DNA of 64,000 nt from Acidimicrobiaceae bacterium. Lineage in GTDB: Bacteria; Actinomycetota; Acidimicrobiia; Acidimicrobiales; Aldehydirespiratoraceae. Position 1 is the stretch's first letter. Every line of letters starts with the position of its first letter. A program made the position numbers and the translations under genes. The stretch lies in assembly GCA_009842325.1 (NCBI GenBank), contig VYFQ01000008.1:1-64000 (forward strand), written 5' to 3'. Shown piece by piece: positions 8,712-17,725 of this stretch. The notes beneath the pieces are model-generated. The model searched no databases and was not told the DNA's origin. It worked only from the letters and a program-made list of their open reading frames with translations.

Positions 8712-11700
8712 CGGCGGCGGATCTCGGTCTCGCATCCGGTGGTGGTCTCGCCCCGCCTGCACGTGTCGGTGCCTGCTCCGCCGTCGAGGTGGTCGACTCC
8801 GGTGTCGCCGCGCAGCGTGTCGTCGCCGGTTTCGCCGTAGATGCGGTCGTCTCCCGGGCCGCCGTTGAGATCGTCGCCGCCCGCGCCGCCGTGCAGCTGG
8901 TCGTCGCCGCCGAGGCCGCGCACAACGTCATCGCCCGCGCCGCCCCACAGCGCATCGTTGCCGAAGTTGCCGTGGAGGGTGTCGTCTCCTGGGCCGCCGT
9001 GGAGGCGGTCGGCTCCGCTCTCGCCGTATAGGGTGTCGCCGCCTTCGCCGCCCCACAGGGTGTCGTTGCCGGTGTCGCCGCGCAGCGTGTCGTCGCCGGG
9101 GCCGCCGAAGAGCACATCGTCGTCGGCGTGGCCGTCGAGGATGTCGTCGCCTGAGCCGCCCCAGATGGTGTCGTTCTCGCCGCCGCCGACCGCGGTGTCA
9201 TCACCGTCGCCGCCGACGATGCTGTCGTCGCCTCTGTTGCCGTAGAGGGTGTCGTCTCCGTCGCCGCCGTAGAGGATGTCGCCGTGGGGGCCGCCCCAGA
9301 TGGTGTCATCACCGTCGCCGCCGTAGAGAATGTCTTCGCCGTCGCCTCCGCTGAAGGTGGCGTCGCGGCCATAGAGGGTGTCGTCACCGGACCCGCCCAC
9401 GATGATGTCGTTGCCGTCGTGGCCGTAGATGATGTCGTCGCCGCCGAGCCCGCAGATGACGTCGTCACCGCCGGTGCCGTGCAGCGTGTCGGCCGCGTCT
9501 GTGCCCACGATCGTGCAATCCGAGGTGCCGACGAGGATCGTCACCTCGGCGGTGTCGCAGGCACCCAGCGAGTCGCAGACCTCATAGGACAGCGTGTCGG
9601 ACCCGCCAACGTTCGTGACGTATTGCACCGCGGGGCTGACGGCTCCGGTGATGACACGGGCCGCGCCCGACACCGGCTCGCGGGTGATGCGAAGCGTGGA
9701 CCAGTCGAGGTCCTCATTCGGGTCATAGTCGTTGCCCAACACGTCGATGGTCACCGTCTGTGCCACATCGACATAGGCCCAGTCATCGCCGGCGACGGGA
9801 CCCGCCTGCGGGACCGTCACCGCCGGGGCGACGACCATCTCATAGCCGTCGTCGATGACCGTGTCGACCAGGTCGGCGCTGTAGAGGTGATCCACACCGG
9901 CACCGCCATAGACGGTGTCGATGCCCGCGCCGGCGATGATGCGGTCGTCGCCGCCGCGGCCATAGACGGTGTCTGTGCCATCACCGCCGTACACCCACTC
10001 CACGCCGGCGCCGCCCACGATCGTGTCGTCGCCGCTCTTGGCGTCGATCACATGGAACGCGCGGTGGTCATCGGGATCGGGCACACATATCACGTCGTCG
10101 CCTGTGGTGCCCTCAATTAGCACGACCCCGATAGCGCCGGTGATGGTGCAGCCCGCGGTGACCGTCACCGTGATGTCGCCGCGCACTCCGATCCCCCAGC
10201 TGTCATACACCCAATAGTGGGCAACCACGGCGCCCCAGAACCCCGCATCGGGCGTGAAGGCCACCGAGCCCGTCGCATGGTCGACCACGAAGTCGCCGCC
10301 ACGGACTGGTTGAACCCAAAGCGACGACGCCTCCAACGAGCCGCCAGCAGGACTGACATCGTTGGCCAGCACCGGAATCTGAACCGAACGCCCCAACGGC
10401 GTCGCAGCGGTGTCGGCGACTGCGCACGGCGCGGTGTCTGGATAGGCCACCAGCGGTTCTGTCATGTAGGCGGTGTGGGTGCCGCCGTCGGCTCCCGAAC
10501 CGGTCGCGTCGACCACATAGGCTCTCGGAGTGGCGTCTTGAGCTGCCGGCGGCGCGCTCGGCACTGTCCACAGCATCTCCAGCAGTCCCTCGCTGTCAGC
10601 GACAGCGGCCGGAACCGACAGACCGCTCAGTTCGGTGCCATCCAACGAAGCGGCCCGCAGCGAGAAGCTCACGGCCGCGCCCGGCGCGAAACCTCCAGCC
10701 TCCAGCCTGACCTGCTCACTTGAGGTAGCGAACGGCGAGCGGCACCCCGACGCCACAGCCACACGCCTCGCCGCCAGATAGCCCGCCGTTGCCTGTGTCG
10801 TGCCCCCGGAACTCTGGCCTCTGGCCTCCGGCGCATTCTCTTCGCCGGAGGCATCGGCTTGCCGCGTCGCCGAACTCGCTGGCTTAACAGCCAACAGGCC
10901 CGCCCCCGGGGTGCTTGAACTCCGGGCTCGGGTAGGCGACACCTCAACTGTGCCCGGGTTCACCGGCAAGCCGGCCTCGCTCAACTGCGCGTCCTTGGCT
11001 GCGACCCGGTCGCGGATGTACTGCTCCAGAATGCGAGCGTATCCCTCCTGGCCAGCCTCATTCGGATGGAACGACTCATCAGCTGCCGCCGAAAACAACG
11101 ACACCCCAGGAAAGTCCGGATCCGACACGTAGCCGTGCAGCCAAGCGTCGGGCCCAGCACACGGAGAGTGCCCCACGAAGCCCTCAGGCGCCCCCGGCGC
11201 CGCGACCCCGCCCACAACATCGACGAAATGCACCTGAGACCTTGACGCCGCCCTGGCGATGGCCGCGTTGAGCGCCATCGCAGACGATTGAATGAAATTC
11301 GCCTCCCTGTAGTTGATCCTCCCGTCAACGTTCGGATTGAGTGCCGATCCGAGAAGCGCCAATCCCAGACCTGAGTCTCCCAGCACCTCAGAGGCTGACA
11401 GGCTGCTGCAGGTCCGAATGATCCTGTGTTCCATCTCGCACGATTCGGACTCGTACTCAAACGCCCCCGGACCAGGCCTAGAACCAGGTATGCGGGTGGG
11501 ATCGGCGCAGTTCGTGAGCGCCGGAGTGAAGTACGGATACCCCAACACGAAGATCGACGCTTGAGGAGCCACCGTCTGCAGGTAGTCCAGTGTCGCCACG
11601 ATTCGATCCTCAACAGCCTGGAACGTCAACGCCAGATCGTCTGCACCACAGGAACCATCCAACTCAAGCGGCGAAACGCACGCCTTCAACACATCGGCGA

Positions 11701-14700
11701 AACCAATGTCGTTGCCGCCAATGGTGAGTGTGATCATGTCCACCGCTCGCATCTCGTGCACGCCCTCGAGGGACACGGCTTGGCGGGGCTCCCAGCGAGA
11801 GGGAGTCTCGAGCACCATGTCGGGCAGGCCGTCGCCGTCAGTGTCGTCAGTGATCCTCACCAACAATCCCGGGGCCTTGTGCGAGGGCTTGTTGGTCTCA
11901 CGGTGCTCCAGGCTGTCGCCGTCAGGGTCGGCTGGGTTGTGGATGTTGTGGGTGATGGCGCCGGTGCAGGCGTAGGTGGCGAAGGTGACGTCGATCGAGA
12001 GTTGTGAGCGGCCGAGGACTTCGTCGGCGAAGATGACGGGGTACGCCTGGTCCCAGCGACGGCACTCGGCGTCGGCGTCGCCCACGCCGGCTTGGTAGGC
12101 GGTGTCCTCGGGCGGTGTGTCGCCAGCCTCGCCTGAGGAGTAGGAGTCGCCCAACGCGACGTAATTGACGGCCTTCGCGATTGGGACACCAATGGTGTCG
12201 CTGGGTTCGTGGTCCGGCTGGCCGGGGTTGTGGTAGTGGTGGCCGTCGCGGTCGTAGTCGAGGTAGACGCGCACCACGTCGCGTTGTTGACGGAACAGGT
12301 TCACGGCGCTGATTGGGACGCGGTAGCGGACAGTGAACACGCCGTCGGGGTCGGTCATGCAGGTGTTGCCGGCGTTGGGTGACGGGGTGGCTGCGGTGGG
12401 TGTGACCAGACACATCACGTGCGCGGTATGGCTCGGCCCGATGGACACGTAGGCGTCGACGGGCGCGTTCGCGACTGGTGCCTGCTGGATGATCGGCTCG
12501 CTTCCCGGGCGTTGGACTGCCTCGCCGGTGGGTGCCATCAGCCGCAGCCGCAGTTCGGTGTCCTGACCGCCGCGGCCCACCGGCGTCCTGCCAGTGAGCG
12601 GCTCGATCACGAAATCGGCGGGGAGCCCGTAGTCATACATGCCAGAGTCATCGAGCTCGCGGCTGGAGAAGGCGGTGTCGAGGATGTCGTAGGGCTCGCC
12701 CGCGTCGTACACACCGTCGGCGTCGAGGTCGACCCAGGCGAGGAGTTGGTGGTCCTGACCGATGCTGGTGTCGCGTATGCGGACGATGTGGGTGGAGCGG
12801 CCGTCGCGGGTGAACTTGACGGCCGCCGACGACGCGGACGTGCGACATCCCGCCGCGGTCGACACTGACGCAGTCGTCTGCGCGGTGCCCGTTCCGGTGA
12901 TGCAGTAGCGGCTCGTCCCGATACTGCCAGAGGGACCGGCGATGACTTTGACCGCCGTCGGATAGCCCACCGCCGACGCAAGATCACCGCCACAGGAGAG
13001 ATGCACATCGACGAAGACGTGGTGCCACCGGTCATAGCCGGACTGCGAGACCTCGAACACGTCGCGAACCTCGCCCCTGACAATGGCGCCGTCGCATGCA
13101 GTGCTGGGGGAGGCCGTGCTGGGATCGTCCTGTATCCATCCCTGGGCGCGGGCGTTGGCGAGTCCGGCGCCCACGGGGTTGCTCAACCGCAGTTCGAAGT
13201 TCTCGGTTCCTTCTGTGATGCCGTCGTCGGCGATGGGCACCGACACGGTGGCATACCGGGCGCCGGCGGGGATCGTAAGCGTGCCCGACGTGGCGGTGTA
13301 GTCGACGTTCTCGAGGGCGCGGCAGCATCTGTGCGTCGCGTAGTCCACCTTCACATTGCCTGCGGCCATGGGCTCGCCGGGACCGGTTCCGGCAGGGTCC
13401 GCAACTGACACGGTGAAGGTGACCGCGCCGTCGGCCTCGCTGGCGCGCGCTGCGGTAAGGGACACTGTGGGCGACGCGCAGTACGCCATGTCGGTGTCGA
13501 AGCGGACGTCGCCGAGCGATGAGAGCGCATCGGGGACGCATCCGCTGAAGTCGTTGCCATACAGCCACAGCTGAAGGCGTCCGATGCGGCTGAGGACGGC
13601 GGGGATCTGGCCCCACAGCCCGTTGTTGTGCAGCCACAGCTGGGACAGATCCGACAGGTTGGCCAGTTCGGCTGGGATCGGGCCGGCCAGGCGGTTGTTG
13701 TGCAGCAACAGCCGGCGCAGGCCCGAGATGTCGCCCAGCCAGGCGGGGATGAGCCCCGACAGGCTGTTGGTGTGGAGGTACAGGGTGGTGAGGTTGGTCA
13801 GGCTGGCGAGCGCCGGCGGGATCGGGCCCGACAACTGGTTGGAACTCAAGTCCAGGAACGTCAGTGCGCTCAGGCCGCCCAGCCAGGAGGGCACGGGGCC
13901 CGACAGCCGGTTGGAGCCCAGAGTCAGCGACGTCAGGCCGGTTAGGTCGGCCAGTATTCCCGGCACGGGGCCTGAGAGCCGGTTGGAGCCCAGATCCAGC
14001 CGCTGGAGGCTCCTCAGGTTGCGCAACTGCGAGGGCACGGCGCCCGACAGCTGATTGCGTGACAGTCTCAGGTTGCGAAGGCCCGTGAGGCTGCCGATCT
14101 GTGTCGGGATCGACCCCGACAGGCTGTTGTTGTACAAGTCCAGGTCGGTCAGCTTGGTGAGGCTGCCGATCTCCGCTGGGATCTCGCCCGTCAGGGAGTT
14201 GGAGACCAAGTCCAAGTCCGACAGGCTGGTGAGGCTGCCGATCTGTGTCGGGATCGACCCCGACAGGCTGTTGGAGCTCAGCACCAGCCTCACCAGGTTG
14301 GTGAGGTTGCCGATCTGCGTGGGGATCGACCCCGACAGGCCGTTTCGGTTCAAGTACAGGCTGGTCAGGTTGGAGAGGCTGCCGATCTGTGTGGGTATCG
14401 ACCCCGACAGGTTGTTGCCGTTCAAGTCGAGCAGCTTCAGGTTGGTGAGGCTGCCGATCTGGGTGGGGATCGACCCCGACAGTCTCTTGTCGGCCGCGAA
14501 CTCGTTGCTGAACAGCAGCAGGCTCTCCAGACTCGACAGGTCGCCTATCGCCGAGGGGATCGAACCCGACAATTCATTGCCCCCCAAGTGCAGGTAGGTG
14601 AGGCTCGTCAGGTCGCCCACCGCGGCGGGAATCGACCCTGACAGCTCGTTGTTCCCGAGATGCAGCCGGGTCAGATCCGTCAGATCCCACACTCCGGCCG

Positions 14701-15670
14701 GAATCGAGCCCGACAAGTCATTGAAGTTCAAGTCCAACACAGTGAGGCTCGCCAGATCCCCGATCTTTGCGGGAATCGAGCCCGACAGCTTGTTGTTGTA
14801 GAGATACAGCGACACGACATGGCCGTCAGCATCGGTGGTGACCCCGTACCAGTCGCCCACCGCGGCGGCCGTGTTCCAGTTGGTGTTGCGGGTCCAGTTC
14901 GCGCCGCCGGCAGCGCCATACAGAGCCACCAGGGCGGCGCGCTCGGCGGCTGGGGTCGCGGGCGGGTCGTCGGAGGTTCCCGACGCGCCGGCGGACGCAG
15001 GGAATGCGGTGCCCGCGGCCGCGACGCCCAACAGCGCCCCCGGAGGCAGCGACGCTCCCGCCACGACGGCCCGACACGACGAGTACGCAGGCTGCGCCCG
15101 ATGCTCGCATTGCGTGAAGTCCGCAGTGAAGGTCCCGCCGCGGAAGATCACGTCGAGTGATCCCAGCGCGCGGTAGGAACCCTCGGTCAGGCTGCCGTCG
15201 CCGAACAGCTCCACAGCGACGTGGGCGCCCTCGGCACCGTAGGCCTCGAACCATCCGACGCCGCGCACAGAACCCGCCGGTGCACCACCGCCTGGGCAGG
15301 CCTGCGCCAACGGCCCGCCGGCGAACAGAGCCAAGGAGCCACCGTCGCCCAAGGGGGCGCATGGCCCCTGTCCGACGATCGTGGGTGCATCATCCGCAAG
15401 GGCTGCGGTGCCGTCCCACCAGTCCCCGGATGTGCTGGGGGACGCCTGCACCCTCGGCTCGGGTGCCGCTGTGGCACCGGTCGGCACCTGCGCGGACGCC
15501 GCTGAGTTGAGTGTGCCGGCCCGCTCGAGCGGCGCTCGTATCGCCGCAGCGGCCGGGCCTGACACGTTCAACGGCACGGCCACGGAGTGCTCAGCGGGGC
15601 TGGGGGTGTCTGCTGCGGCGGGCCCGACCGACGCGGCGACGATAGCGGCAGTTGCAGCCGTCGCGATCAC
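8708..15670 (-). CDS. Giant secreted LRR / Calx-beta / SGNH-hydrolase / cadherin-like / RTX protein
   Basis: A 2320-residue protein. Residues 1-22 form an Ala-rich export-like segment ending AAAD. About 255-720 hold 18 plant-type leucine-rich repeats (LSGSIPTQIGSLTNL); 728-845 are a Calx-beta domain (DGITEGTENFELRLSNP). About 1165-1560 form an SGNH/GDSL hydrolase with ALGDSYSSGE (Ser near 1176), IGGNDIGF (Asn near 1320) and DESFHPNEAG (His near 1532), resembling SEST-type esterases. About 1700-2320 comprise two tandem-95/cadherin-like domains and RTX calcium repeats. Start: GTG at 15670, the only plausible start codon downstream of the in-frame stop at 15779-15781; the positively charged peptide PRWRS just before it hints that initiation might be further upstream. 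Probably a large calcium-stabilised extracellular esterase/adhesin; substrate unknown. It heads the RTX/RDD operon. Confidence 0.85.
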   Translation of the reverse strand: MIATAATAAIVAASVGPAAADTPSPAEHSVAVPLNVSGPAAAAIRAPLERAGTLNSAASAQVPTGATAAPEPRVQASPSTSGDWWDGTAALADDAPTIVGQGPCAPLGDGGSLALFAGGPLAQACPGGGAPAGSVRGVGWFEAYGAEGAHVAVELFGDGSLTEGSYRALGSLDVIFRGGTFTADFTQCEHRAQPAYSSCRAVVAGASLPPGALLGVAAAGTAFPASAGASGTSDDPPATPAAERAALVALYGAAGGANWTRNTNWNTAAAVGDWYGVTTDADGHVVSLYLYNNKLSGSIPAKIGDLASLTVLDLNFNDLSGSIPAGVWDLTDLTRLHLGNNELSGSIPAAVGDLTSLTYLHLGGNELSGSIPSAIGDLSSLESLLLFSNEFAADKRLSGSIPTQIGSLTNLKLLDLNGNNLSGSIPTQIGSLSNLTSLYLNRNGLSGSIPTQIGNLTNLVRLVLSSNSLSGSIPTQIGSLTSLSDLDLVSNSLTGEIPAEIGSLTKLTDLDLYNNSLSGSIPTQIGSLTGLRNLRLSRNQLSGAVPSQLRNLRSLQRLDLGSNRLSGPVPGILADLTGLTSLTLGSNRLSGPVPSWLGGLSALTFLDLSSNQLSGPIPPALASLTNLTTLYLHTNSLSGLIPAWLGDISGLRRLLLHNNRLAGPIPAELANLSDLSQLWLHNNGLWGQIPAVLSRIGRLQLWLYGNDFSGCVPDALSSLGDVRFDTDMAYCASPTVSLTAARASEADGAVTFTVSVADPAGTGPGEPMAAGNVKVDYATHRCCRALENVDYTATSGTLTIPAGARYATVSVPIADDGITEGTENFELRLSNPVGAGLANARAQGWIQDDPSTASPSTACDGAIVRGEVRDVFEVSQSGYDRWHHVFVDVHLSCGGDLASAVGYPTAVKVIAGPSGSIGTSRYCITGTGTAQTTASVSTAAGCRTSASSAAVKFTRDGRSTHIVRIRDTSIGQDHQLLAWVDLDADGVYDAGEPYDILDTAFSSRELDDSGMYDYGLPADFVIEPLTGRTPVGRGGQDTELRLRLMAPTGEAVQRPGSEPIIQQAPVANAPVDAYVSIGPSHTAHVMCLVTPTAATPSPNAGNTCMTDPDGVFTVRYRVPISAVNLFRQQRDVVRVYLDYDRDGHHYHNPGQPDHEPSDTIGVPIAKAVNYVALGDSYSSGEAGDTPPEDTAYQAGVGDADAECRRWDQAYPVIFADEVLGRSQLSIDVTFATYACTGAITHNIHNPADPDGDSLEHRETNKPSHKAPGLLVRITDDTDGDGLPDMVLETPSRWEPRQAVSLEGVHEMRAVDMITLTIGGNDIGFADVLKACVSPLELDGSCGADDLALTFQAVEDRIVATLDYLQTVAPQASIFVLGYPYFTPALTNCADPTRIPGSRPGPGAFEYESESCEMEHRIIRTCSSLSASEVLGDSGLGLALLGSALNPNVDGRINYREANFIQSSAMALNAAIARAASRSQVHFVDVVGGVAAPGAPEGFVGHSPCAGPDAWLHGYVSDPDFPGVSLFSAAADESFHPNEAGQEGYARILEQYIRDRVAAKDAQLSEAGLPVNPGTVEVSPTRARSSSTPGAGLLAVKPASSATRQADASGEENAPEARGQSSGGTTQATAGYLAARRVAVASGCRSPFATSSEQVRLEAGGFAPGAAVSFSLRAASLDGTELSGLSVPAAVADSEGLLEMLWTVPSAPPAAQDATPRAYVVDATGSGADGGTHTAYMTEPLVAYPDTAPCAVADTAATPLGRSVQIPVLANDVSPAGGSLEASSLWVQPVRGGDFVVDHATGSVAFTPDAGFWGAVVAHYWVYDSWGIGVRGDITVTVTAGCTITGAIGVVLIEGTTGDDVICVPDPDDHRAFHVIDAKSGDDTIVGGAGVEWVYGGDGTDTVYGRGGDDRIIAGAGIDTVYGGAGVDHLYSADLVDTVIDDGYEMVVAPAVTVPQAGPVAGDDWAYVDVAQTVTIDVLGNDYDPNEDLDWSTLRITREPVSGAARVITGAVSPAVQYVTNVGGSDTLSYEVCDSLGACDTAEVTILVGTSDCTIVGTDAADTLHGTGGDDVICGLGGDDIIYGHDGNDIIVGGSGDDTLYGRDATFSGGDGEDILYGGDGDDTIWGGPHGDILYGGDGDDTLYGNRGDDSIVGGDGDDTAVGGGENDTIWGGSGDDILDGHADDDVLFGGPGDDTLRGDTGNDTLWGGEGGDTLYGESGADRLHGGPGDDTLHGNFGNDALWGGAGDDVVRGLGGDDQLHGGAGGDDLNGGPGDDRIYGETGDDTLRGDTGVDHLDGGAGTDTCRRGETTTGCETEIRRR
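8735..9510 (-). repeat. RTX nonapeptide-coding tandem repeats at the 3' end of the giant gene
   Basis: 27-bp periodicity encoding GGxGxDxLx units; closely similar to the array at 6058-6830. Confidence 0.85.
9705..9770. repeat. 66-bp exact repeat, copy 2 (in the giant RTX gene)
   Basis: Identical to 7028-7093, same orientation. Confidence 0.9.
13510..14820 (-). repeat. LRR-coding array (18 units of about 72 bp)
   Basis: Encodes 18 consecutive 24-residue plant-specific-type LRRs (LxxLxLxxNxLSGSIPxxIG). Units 5-10 are most alike, repeatedly LSGSIPTQIGSL; unit 5 carries a 6-residue insertion, and units 11-18 diverge to SGPVP/SGPIP forms. Confidence 0.9.
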
Positions 15671-15737
15671 GGAGCGCCAGCGGGGACTCCGTCCTCGGGC
15701 CTGGGGCGTGCCAGCGCCGGGATCCGTGCTAGCTAGT

Positions 15738-15765
15738 GAAATAAGGACGAGTACACAGTATCCAA
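15738..15765 (-). promoter_or_regulatory. Possible promoter of the RTX/RDD operon
   Basis: An AT-rich patch upstream of the giant gene contains, on the minus strand, TTGGAT (15760-15765), 16 bp, then TATTTC (15738-15743). It would give a leader of about 60 nt before the GTG at 15670. No Shine-Dalgarno is evident. The rest of 15671-15849 holds only a GC-rich dyad at 15836-15849, just after the xsc stop, without a T tract. Confidence 0.3.
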
Positions 15766-15849
15766 AGGTATGAGGAATTCATAATGTGAGGAGGGTGCGG
15801 CCGCGGGGACTCCGCGCGGACCGCTCGACCGCGCCGCGGCGTCCGCCGC

Positions 15850-17616
15850 TCAGGTGTAGTCCTGGTACTTGTCCAGATAGCGGGTGGGGCGCTTCAGGGC
15901 GTCCTTGCGGAACGGGTCGCCGAGCTCCTTGGTGCACATGGCCTCGATGACGGTGGTGCGTCCCCCGTTCATCTGAGCGTCGACGGCCGCTTCCAGTGCC
16001 GGCCCGACGTCCTCGAGCTGGTGGACCCGCACGCCGTCGGCGCCCATGGCCCGGGCTACCTCCGACCAGTCCTCCCCGCCCTCAAGCTCGCCCGCCACGA
16101 AGCGCTGCCCGTAGAAGTCGACCTGGTTCTTCTTCTCGGCGCCCCACTGGCGGTTGTGGAACACCACCGCCGTGACCGGGATGTCATGGCGCACCGCGGT
16201 CATGATCTCCACCATGCTCATGGCCCAGGCTCCGTCGCCGGCATAGGCCACTGCGGGGCGGTCGGGGGCCGCCTTCTTGGCCCCGATGACGGTGGGCAGC
16301 GCGTAACCGCAGTTGCCCCAGCTCATGGCCGCGAAGAACGAACGGGGCTCCTCGAAGCGCAGGTAGCTGTTGGCCACCGAGTTGATGTTGCCGATGTCGG
16401 TGGACACCATCACCCGCTCCGGCATCGCCTTCTCGAGCTCGCGCAGCACCTGGCGGGGGTGCATCCAGTCGTCGGCCTCGGCCGCGGCCTGCTTGATCAT
16501 GTCCACGCTGAAGTCGTCGGTCTCCTCGGTCCAGTCGTCGAGCTCGGCCTCCCACTCGGCCTTCTCGGCGGCTGTGTCCGCGGCCCGCTGCACCCGGGTG
16601 GCGTCGCAGGCCAGCTCCCGGCCGGCCAGCCTGGCGGTCAGCGCGTCCGCGGCTGCGCCGGCGTCGCCGCAGATGCCCACGTCTATGCGCTTGACCAGCC
16701 CGAGCATCTTGGCGTCGGCGTCCACCTGGATGACCTTCGCCTCCGTCGGCCAGTAGTCGAGTCCGTGCTGGGGCAGGGTGCCGAAGGGGCCGAGGCGGGT
16801 ACCCAGCGCCAGCACCACGTCGGCCCGGGATATGAGCCGCATGGCCGCCTTGGAGCCCTGGTAGCCGAGTGGCCCGCACCACAGCGGATGCGACGCCGGG
16901 AACGAGTCGTTGTGCAGGTAGCTGTTCACCACCGGGCACCCCAGGCGCTCGGCCAGCGCCACCGCGGCTGCCATGGCGTCGCCCATCACCACCCCACCGC
17001 CTGAGATCATCACCGGGAAGGCGGCTCCGGCCAGCAGCTCGGCCGCCTCGTTGAGAGTGCGATCCCCGCCCGGGCCGCGGTCGAGGCGCTGGGGCTGGGG
17101 GATCTCCACGTCGATGTCGCCGTAGAAGCGGTCGCGGGGGATGTTGAGCTGGGTGGGGCCCATCTCCGAGAGGGCCCGGTCGAAGCAGCGGGCCGTGAAC
17201 TCGGCCATGCGATGCTCGTTGTTGACGTGGCCCTGGTACTTGGTGAACTCCTCGAACATCGGCAGTTGGTTGGCCTCCTGGAAGCCGCCCAGGCCTATAC
17301 CCATGGTTCCGGCCTCGGGGGTGACGACCACCACGGGGCTGTGGGCCCAGTAGGCGGCCGCGATGGCGGTCACGCAGTTGGAGATGCCGGGACCGTTCTG
17401 GCCGATCACCACCCCGTGGCGTCCCGATACCCGCGAGAAGCCGTCGGCCATGTGGGCCGCGCCCTGCTCGTGCACCACCGGTACCAGCTCGATGCCGGCC
17501 GGCTCGAAGATGTCCATGGCATCCATGAAGGCGCTGCCCATGATTCCGAAGATGGTGTCGACCCCGTGGGCCACCATCGTCTCCACGAACGCCTCGCTGG
17601 GAGTCATGCGGGTCAT
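15850..17616 (-). CDS. xsc: Sulfoacetaldehyde acetyltransferase (ThDP-dependent)
   Basis: Converts sulfoacetaldehyde plus phosphate to acetyl phosphate and sulfite, the terminal step of taurine/isethionate dissimilation. A 588-residue protein of the acetolactate-synthase fold. GIMGSAFMDAMDIFEPAGI, HEQGAAHMADGFSR (catalytic Glu), IGQNGPGISNCVTA and HNDSFPASHPLWCGPLGYQG are diagnostic of Xsc rather than of biosynthetic ALS; the ThDP motif is GDGAWAMSMVEI. The ATG at 17616 has a strong GGAGG 8 nt upstream. No taurine transaminase or dehydrogenase, Pta or sulfonate transporter is adjacent, so the upstream steps must be elsewhere. An unassigned ThDP lyase is the alternative, but motif agreement is strong. 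Confidence 0.88.
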   Translation of the reverse strand: MTRMTPSEAFVETMVAHGVDTIFGIMGSAFMDAMDIFEPAGIELVPVVHEQGAAHMADGFSRVSGRHGVVIGQNGPGISNCVTAIAAAYWAHSPVVVVTPEAGTMGIGLGGFQEANQLPMFEEFTKYQGHVNNEHRMAEFTARCFDRALSEMGPTQLNIPRDRFYGDIDVEIPQPQRLDRGPGGDRTLNEAAELLAGAAFPVMISGGGVVMGDAMAAAVALAERLGCPVVNSYLHNDSFPASHPLWCGPLGYQGSKAAMRLISRADVVLALGTRLGPFGTLPQHGLDYWPTEAKVIQVDADAKMLGLVKRIDVGICGDAGAAADALTARLAGRELACDATRVQRAADTAAEKAEWEAELDDWTEETDDFSVDMIKQAAAEADDWMHPRQVLRELEKAMPERVMVSTDIGNINSVANSYLRFEEPRSFFAAMSWGNCGYALPTVIGAKKAAPDRPAVAYAGDGAWAMSMVEIMTAVRHDIPVTAVVFHNRQWGAEKKNQVDFYGQRFVAGELEGGEDWSEVARAMGADGVRVHQLEDVGPALEAAVDAQMNGGRTTVIEAMCTKELGDPFRKDALKRPTRYLDKYQDYT

Positions 17617-17674
17617 GTGTGCACCTCCATGGACTAGCCGGCCCGCCCGAGGATGGCAGCGCGAGCGAGGTTAG

Positions 17675-17680
17675 AGCCTA
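17675..17680 (-). promoter_or_regulatory. -10 element (TAGGCT) of xsc
   Basis: TAGGCT preceded by TA, about 58 nt before the start codon. The gene has a leader with a Shine-Dalgarno, unlike the leaderless genes around it. Confidence 0.4.
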
Positions 17681-17725
17681 TAACAGATCTTGTAGACGCC
17701 GCTCGCTGGATGCAGCGCTCGCAGG

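Noticed and set aside
6058..9510. Short tandem repeats as a possible CRISPR array
   Set aside because: Periodicity is 27 bp without unique spacers, and the translation is a textbook RTX nonapeptide.
15836..15849. GC-rich hairpin after the xsc stop as an intrinsic terminator
   Set aside because: Only a 2-nt loop and no T tract; it may be chance in very GC-rich sequence.
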